Positions 58,001 through 64,000 of a DNA stretch of 64,000 bases are shown here, piece after piece; positions within the stretch are counted from its first letter, which is position 1; each line of letters begins with the position of its first letter. The notes below the pieces were generated by a model. That model worked only from the letters and a program-made list of their open reading frames with translations. It had not been told where the DNA came from and made no database searches. Source of the DNA: Escallonia rubra (lineage: Eukaryota; Streptophyta; Magnoliopsida; Escalloniales; Escalloniaceae); assembly GCA_033065855.1 (NCBI GenBank), contig JAVXUO010000851.1, forward strand, positions 1 through 64,000, read 5' to 3'. A program made the translations under genes and the position numbers.

Positions 58001-60243
58001 AACTTTGGTCTAAATCAGATTATTTGGTGAAAGTTAACGCACGGTCGTGATATGTCTGATAAGCAAACGATCCTGAAAATTATTGCTAAGTCGTTGGTAT
58101 AATGAGTGAAACAAGATATACTTATAGTTCAGCAAATTGCAACTTCAGTAATCTAATAACTAGTTCACATGGTCTTAGTGGAGAGACAGTCGCGTTGCGG
58201 CAAGTATGCCTGTGAATCTGCCATGATCCATATTTCATCTTCATGCTTTGTGCAGCATTTACTCACTTCAAATTCCTAATATAACCAACTATCGGAATTT
58301 ATCAAGCTCAACTTCCAAATTATATACTTCTGCATTCATGATATCACGTGTTTGAAGCATCAAATGAAAATAGAACAAGACACAATAAGCAAGTGCAACA
58401 AAGTAAACGGAATTGATGTTGTATAAAGAGGAGTTTGATTAAGAGACCCAAAACCTGAAAGCTGTAAAAAGAAGCAAGAGAAAAAGATACCGTTCTTGTA
58501 ATATTTTATGCCTTGCGACCTTATAAAAGCTGCATTTCTAAACTTGAAAGATGAAATCGACTCGACACTTTTGTAATTTAATTGTCTTTGGAATTAACAC
58601 CACTATCATGCATTTCCTTTAATTGGATGATATCATCAATTTTATTATCAGGTTTGATATGAATACACTCATCACCACCTACAACCACACAAGCACGCAA
58701 TTACAACTTTGACATGAAGATGGGTCTGATATATTGCATAGAGATGAGTGAATAATTATCTTATAACAGAGATTAGGTTATGAAATGGAATGAGAATGGA
58801 ACGAAACAAAATGCCTTATACTCTTTAATTATGAAGAGGTCATGTGCAGCTAGTCAAAACCAAGCACGCAGGGGCAGATGCCCGTACTCCTTACGCAAAT
58901 AAATACATATATACACGTGTATGTGTATATCAGAACTTGTGGTTGTAGAATATTACAGTTTTGTATTTACTTTGTACTTTCTTCCTTGTGGATGTTTACT
59001 TGAACTATGTTGGCTTACAGTTTTTGTCGAGGCATTGGACAAGTGTTTCAGTAATGTTTGTGAGCTCGACATAGTATTCAATTTCAATAAGGTCAGTGTC
59101 ACTCTTTGTTCTCGATGAAATTTTCAGTATCATCTTCCAGTGTCATTATGCCTAACTAATGGTCTCCGTGTGGTGTGTTGGAACGGGCAAATATGATGAT
59201 GCTTATGAGCCAGTGGAGGGTAACAAACTACTAAGTTTGTTAAATTTCTGGAATTTGAATCAACTTATGAAATGTTGCAGTACCCTTCGATAGTAATATT
59301 GTTGTGTGTGTGTGTGGGGTGGTTGGGGGGGAGTGGGGGGGAGGCAGTAGAAGTTCAACGTCTGCATAATATCTGGTATCCCTGGAAACAAAGTATCCCA
59401 AAGATTACCGATTTTAGCAACTATGTTCCAGATGCCAATGGAGTATACAATGGATGAATGGATGTCTCTCGTCTTTTGAACATAGTTGTTGTGAGTTAAT
59501 TGTTCCCCAATCTATAAAATCTGTTTAAATCGAGCAGCCTTCTCTTGATAGCATTAGCAACTGACGACATAAAGAAGTGTCTAGGATTGCTGAAACTAAC
59601 CAAACCAGATTCTGATAAGATGCCTTTCATATCCTAATAGATTATACCCCAGAAGTGTGCATGGTCCATGTGTCTTGGAGAAACATTACTCATACAGACC
59701 CACACGAAACTGATAGTTGGTGCCTTTGATTGAGTCGGTGCCTCATTACTCACACAGACCCACATGAAACTGTTGCACTTTCACTTTAACGTCAAGGATT
59801 GAGTTGGTGCCTTTGGATCTACTTGACTTGCTTGTGCCAATTTAATACGTAAATTAATGGCTTTTCCCAGGACAAGTCTCTAGCTAGATAACTTACTGTG
59901 ATTACTAAGAGTTTCAGGTTCTTTTTAAGAATTCAAGGCCTTATTTGGTTATGTGATACTTCATGTGAATGTACTTATGGACGCAAGCATGACGATGTTT
60001 TGTTGATTTTGCAGGTTCATACTATCTTAGATGAGATTATTTTGGGAGGTCAAGTTATTGAGACAAGTTCCTCAGAAGTTGTAAAGGCAGTTGAAGAATC
60101 ATATAGGTGCTCAAGCTCAAACTCATCATTTACCCCAGTGGTGAATTAGTTAATGCCAACTACTAGTGTTGTGCAGGTCAGAGAGCGCCTCCAGCGCAAT
60201 TATGCGCGTAACCAAATCCATTCCTGGCTGGCAGGGTCGATAG
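55022..60243 (+). CDS. AP3S: AP-3 complex subunit sigma (seven exons)
   Basis: Exons 55022-55090, 55216-55258, 55877-55938, 57246-57342, 59021-59091, 60015-60106 and 60177-60243 total 501 nt (166 aa), the usual length for the family, with GT-AG borders and matching phases. Sigma/longin-fold landmarks in order: [98 protein letters not shown] and the AP-3-specific tail [11 protein letters not shown]. The product is the small subunit of the cytosolic AP-3 adaptor, which sorts cargo such as tonoplast proteins toward the vacuole. If the last 70-bp intron is retained, the tail becomes [13 protein letters not shown] and stops at 60149. No TATA box was seen; the proximal upstream region is transposon-derived beyond 250 bp. 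Confidence 0.95.
56663..56808 (+). repeat. 73-bp tandem duplication in AP-3 sigma intron 3
   Basis: GCTTTAACTGAATTGCTGCA starts both units (56663 and 56736); they differ at a few bases. Confidence 0.9.
57775..57977 (-). mobile_element. 5'-truncated LINE 3' end in AP-3 sigma intron 4
   Basis: Read on the minus strand it ends CCCCTCTGGCGTTTTTAAAA, then TAAAATTTACTTCAT and an A run, a typical plant LINE 3' end. AGCATTG flanks it on both sides (57768-57774 and 57978-57984). Confidence 0.65.
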
Positions 60244-61268
60244 CACATTTTATTTTTTTTTCTCGTAAGCACTTTTCTACTTTAACAGGTTTTGCATGCA
60301 TACTTCCAAGATTTTGCTCCTTCGCCCCAAACTCCATTTTGACAATGCATTGGACCCGAAAGTAGCTATATCGTCATAATCACTTGGCTGCTCAGTGTAA
60401 CGTTATTTTGGAGCATATCATTCTCGTCTCCTAGAATGTACGCTTTGCAGAAGGAAACATGCATCTTAGGCCTTACTCTAGAAGTGAAGTCGTGAGTGAC
60501 ATCTTCCTGCATTCAAAAGAGCATCACAAACGCACACGAACGGAAACACATAGAAGACTATTTCCCTCTGATTTCTAAGAAACTCCTCAACTGTTGCACC
60601 CTTAGGCATCCATACCCTTGATTGCATAGTGTGTTGTTAACTTGTAATTGGCTTGTTACTTTTGCATAAGGTGGCTTCGAGCGATGAAGGATGGTCGGTG
60701 AACTCCATCGGATGGCCAAAAAGGAAGCCTGAGTGGCCCTTCTGAAAGTGAACAAAATGGAGCAATAATAATACTTTAAAAGCACAATGTTTAAGTATTC
60801 TGTTGAGCTCTCAATTACAACTGGGTAGGTCCTTGCCTATAACGGGTTTTTTTTTTTACGTGGAATCTAGGAAGAACTTGGGATGCTTCTAGTGTTCTAA
60901 TTTGAAGCATGCTGTCTGTCACGTTTTCTCCCTTGCTAGTATTAGTGAGCTCGGGTTGGACTCGTAAACCTTTGTATGAGCGCAATTATCCCCCCATGTA
61001 TTGGAAAACATTCAGGAATTTTTCGTTGCGGATTTTTTTTCCCTTTTTGTAGTTACAATATATGTATTTCAGTATTGAAGTGTTGTTGTGTCTCTCCCAG
61101 TGACTGGTGTTTATGCTTTAAAACTGATAACTGCTGTGTACTTGTCTTTTAGCGTTTTAAATGAAATTGGAAGGATAGTAGTGGCACGAGGGATCTCATT
61201 TATTTGATTTTGTAGCAAGATGTGCGTGGGTCTCTCATTAAGTTATGATGAATAGGCGTCCCCAATGA
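60244..61268. other. 3' flank of AP-3 sigma, no further gene
   Basis: Presumed 3' UTR and intergenic DNA. No other coding region was recognised. Confidence 0.4.
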
Positions 61269-61282
61269 AAGTGTCGAAATTG

Positions 61283-62561
61283 CTGAGACACATCAATTGA
61301 TTCTCTCTCTAAAAACCAAAAAACTCTCTGCCTTCTCTCTAGATCCTATCTTCCCACCGCAAAGCAGCCATGGCCGCCCCACCGTGCGCAGGTGCGCGTG
61401 GGGCGGCGGCCAGAATCCGGCCTTGCTTTTGATTGCTTTCCGTCAAGATGTGCTTTGGATTCGTTGAGGGTTAGGGTACTTCCGTGGCCGGCGATGGATG
61501 GAGGGTGGCCGACGGGGACAGCGGCGGTGCGGTGAGGCGCCATCTCCCTCAGTCTTCGCCGATCTCTCTCGATCTACGTAGATCTGGACTTTTCCTCGAT
61601 CTACTAGATCGTTTAGACCGAATCGATGTGGCCGGGATTTCACCGGCGGTTGCCGGAATCCTGCCGGCAGAGCGTGGGATCTACAGGCTCTGGGTGATCG
61701 TGCTCAATAATATGCTTGATTGACGAGGTTGTCGTTGCTAGGGTGTTTGTCTTAAATTCCGACTGTGGCCGGATCTCCACCGGTGGCGACCGGAAACCCA
61801 CCGGCGGCGGCCGGAAACAACCGGCGGGGGCAGAAATTTCCGGCAGCAGTGGGGGCTCAAAAGCAGGAAGGGGGTGGGGGGGGGGAGGGGTTGCATTTTG
61901 GGTTTAAGAATGGGTTGTCCTCGGGTGGGGGGTGGGGGGTGGGGGGGATAAGGCCTCGGGGGGGCATAGGGGTTTGGGCGCGTGTGTGTGTGGGGGGTGG
62001 GGGGTGGGGCCTTGGGAGGGGGGAGGGGGTATAGGGTAACCTGCTCTAGGGGGGGGGTGGTTTACAGTCCTGCTTAGCCAGCTGTGTTTGTTTGGTTTGT
62101 TGCCCGATAGCAGCCGGTTGTGTTTGTTTTGGTTTGTTCCCTGGGTTTTTCGGTTGCCGTGTTTTGGGGGTGGCAAGGTCGGTAAAATATGGTGACCCAT
62201 GCAAGTTTTACATCCTCTTCATTTTGCGCTGCGATCCCTTTGGTTATCGAGTTCACCTTCGATTTTCGTAGGGCTACGTAATTGTACTTCCTCATTGTAA
62301 TCTTTGTATTTTTTTGTTTTGTTGTTGTTGTTGTTTATAATCTGTAGGCCTACACACATTACTTTAAGTTAGGCTGAAGTGTAGGATATGCTCTGCTTCA
62401 GTTTAATTGTAATTAGTTTACGGTCTATAGGTTCGTGGTTTAATTTCTTGTATACTCTGAGTCACGAAATTGTCGTGACCTTTTCAGCCGTTTGGCAAAA
62501 CCTTGTAATCGCTTCAAAGCGCTTTAATTTCAATGCTATTCTCATCTTTATCAAAAAAAAA
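61283..62561 (+). mobile_element. Internally deleted LINE-like retroposon with poly-A tail
   Basis: Flanked by AAGTGTCGAAATTG (61269-61282) and AAGTGTCAAAATTG (62562-62575), 13 of 14 matching, and ending in an A run after CTCATCTTTATC. The 5' part has a CT-rich leader and a short frame starting MAAPPCAGARGAAARIRPCF; the middle is very G-rich. No RT is present, so it is a deletion derivative or a non-autonomous retroposon. Confidence 0.72.
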
Positions 62562-62575
62562 AAGTGTCAAAATTG

Positions 62576-63192
62576 AATGGGAGCTCATCAATGGCAACTG
62601 CTTCTGCTTGCAGATCCTTTAGATGCAGTAGAGCTCTTTGGCCACGTCTAAGTTTGGTTTCTCACTTTCTATTCTTGAAAGCACTGGGAAAATGTTAACA
62701 TTATAAACTGTAACGATGTTATCAGCCAAAGTTTTGTCGAGTCGTAGGATTCTTTGCGATGAATAGCAAGTTTCCCATAAGTTTTTAGAGAACAAAGAGC
62801 AATAGATGGTCATTAGAGTGGGAAGCACAATGCTCGTATACCGCGGGGAAAAGATGGGAGTAACTTCTTAAGGAGGAGGTCTGTGACCCTAAAATGTTCG
62901 CTCCTTTTACCGTTAACTAGCGACGGAAGTGGACGAGAGCACGTTGGTAGGCCTATCCACGAGTTGGGTTGGGAGGGTTAGGACTGGGCTCAATGCATTT
63001 TGCCTATGAAGATTATTACAATCTTGGCTGACTTGATTTTAGCTCTGACCCCACTCAACCCAGCCGACCCTGGCCTGACCTTGACCCACTACTGTTTTTT
63101 TTATTTAGTCGATAATTAAATTGAAAATTTTTTGTAACTTTGGTTTTTATCATTTAATCACTCTAATTTAATCCAAAACTAGATTTTATTTA
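62576..63192. other. No recognised gene
   Basis: AT-rich flanking DNA without assignable coding sequence. Confidence 0.35.
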
Positions 63193-64000
63193 GGGGTTGT
63201 TTGATAAAACTGAAATTTAAGTGCTGAAAAAGTTAAGCACAGAATTCGTAAAACTGAAAACTTTAAGCGACTGAATTTTTACTAAAAATTAAGTTAACCT
63301 ATTTGGTAAACCAAATGCAGATGTCAGAAAATTATTTATTTACAAATTTATCCATTTTTCCAAAATTATGCATTTGATTATGTACATTATAACTTTTTTT
63401 GGGGAGCTAAAATCGTGGTGGTGGCAGCGACGATGGAGTATTAGTGGTGGCGGGCGCAAAAAGGTATCAATGGTAGCGATAATGGTGCGTGAAGACGTGG
63501 CGTTGATAATTGTATTGATAGCGACAGGCAGCGACATGGCGGTCGTGATAGTGGTTGTAGTGTGGTGGATATTTAGATGATTTTGACGGAAATAGACATG
63601 GTGACAACAGCGACGCTATGAAGGAGGTGGCGGTGTCGGTGGTGGTGTCGGTGGTGGTGATAGTGGCAATAGTGACTAGGTCGTGGTAATTGTGATGGTG
63701 GTTGCAAAAAGAAATAATGGTTGTGGTGGTGGTTGTATTGTGATAGAGGCGGTGTTACCAGCAAATTAATTGAAGCGGAATCGTGGTGATAATTATTTTT
63801 TTTATGTAAAAATATGTTAAATAAATTTTAATTATCTCACTTAGAATTAAGTGATCAACATTAAGTAAATCCACCCTGACTTAAAATTTTAGATTATTTT
63901 TTGTATTAATTAATTTTTTAAGTGATACAAGATTTAGCGTTATCAAACGCACTTAATTGAAAATCATTGAAAATTTTAAGTTTTAAATGCTTAATTGCGT
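63193..64000. mobile_element. Partial TIR element at the window edge
   Basis: Begins GGGGTTGTTTGATAAAACTG after TTTA; near the window end GTTATCAAACGCACTTAATT is a partly inverted counterpart. The interior has GGTGGTGGC-type simple sequence. The right end may lie outside the window, so the superfamily is open. Confidence 0.35.

Noticed and set aside
61346..62200. Several frames in the G-rich core of the retroposon
   Set aside because: Proline/glycine-rich translations of G/C runs on both strands, without domains.

Overview
This is nuclear DNA from a flowering plant, most likely a eudicot. The evidence is AT-rich intergenic DNA, short exons with GT-AG introns, a plant-type AP-3 sigma gene, a RADIALIS-like SANT gene, and many plant transposon families (Helitron, MULE, hAT-like, PIF/Harbinger-like, LINE, SINE). 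I cannot name the species. There are no rRNA genes, convincing tRNA genes, CRISPR arrays or bacterial operons.

Layout. 1-1385: unassigned DNA with a CACTA-like terminus. 1386-8216 (copy A) and 10111-22745 (copy B) are two copies of one direct segmental duplication. Each carries a four-exon alpha/beta-hydrolase gene on the minus strand (3559-6473 and 14566-20327), and both reading frames are intact (307 aa). Copy B is longer because transposons entered it: an hAT-like element with a MULE nested inside, a 3.76-kb Helitron in the last intron of the hydrolase gene, and a 230-bp MITE. For each, copy A shows a paralogous empty site. A second repeat block (8366-10105 and 32423-36153) lies between the copies and again further right. 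23949-25121 is a MULE. 25658-27590 is a young Pack-MULE with 169-bp terminal repeats that I read as identical, a perfect 9-bp target duplication, a captured PPR gene piece and eight copies of a 21-bp palindrome. 31609-31981 encodes a 93-aa conserved-looking plant protein of unknown function. 38596-38844 (minus) encodes a RADIALIS-like single-SANT protein.

39-54 kb is repeat-rich: a decayed Ty3/gypsy gag piece, a tandem duplication (45135-51625) carrying LINE 3' ends and an mTERF pseudogene fragment, a degenerate minisatellite, and an hAT-like element with a nested MULE-type MITE. That composite ends about 250 bp before the start codon of the AP-3 sigma adaptin gene (55022-60243, seven exons, 166 aa). 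An internally deleted LINE-like retroposon (61283-62561) and a partial TIR element complete the window.

The host genes do not form a pathway: a probable lipid or ester hydrolase pair, a small unknown protein, a MYB-like regulator and a vacuolar-trafficking adaptor subunit. The main interest is the transposon record, because the duplicated segments act as natural before/after pairs. All exon boundaries were derived by hand from splice consensus, reading phase and family alignment from memory; no transcript data were used.
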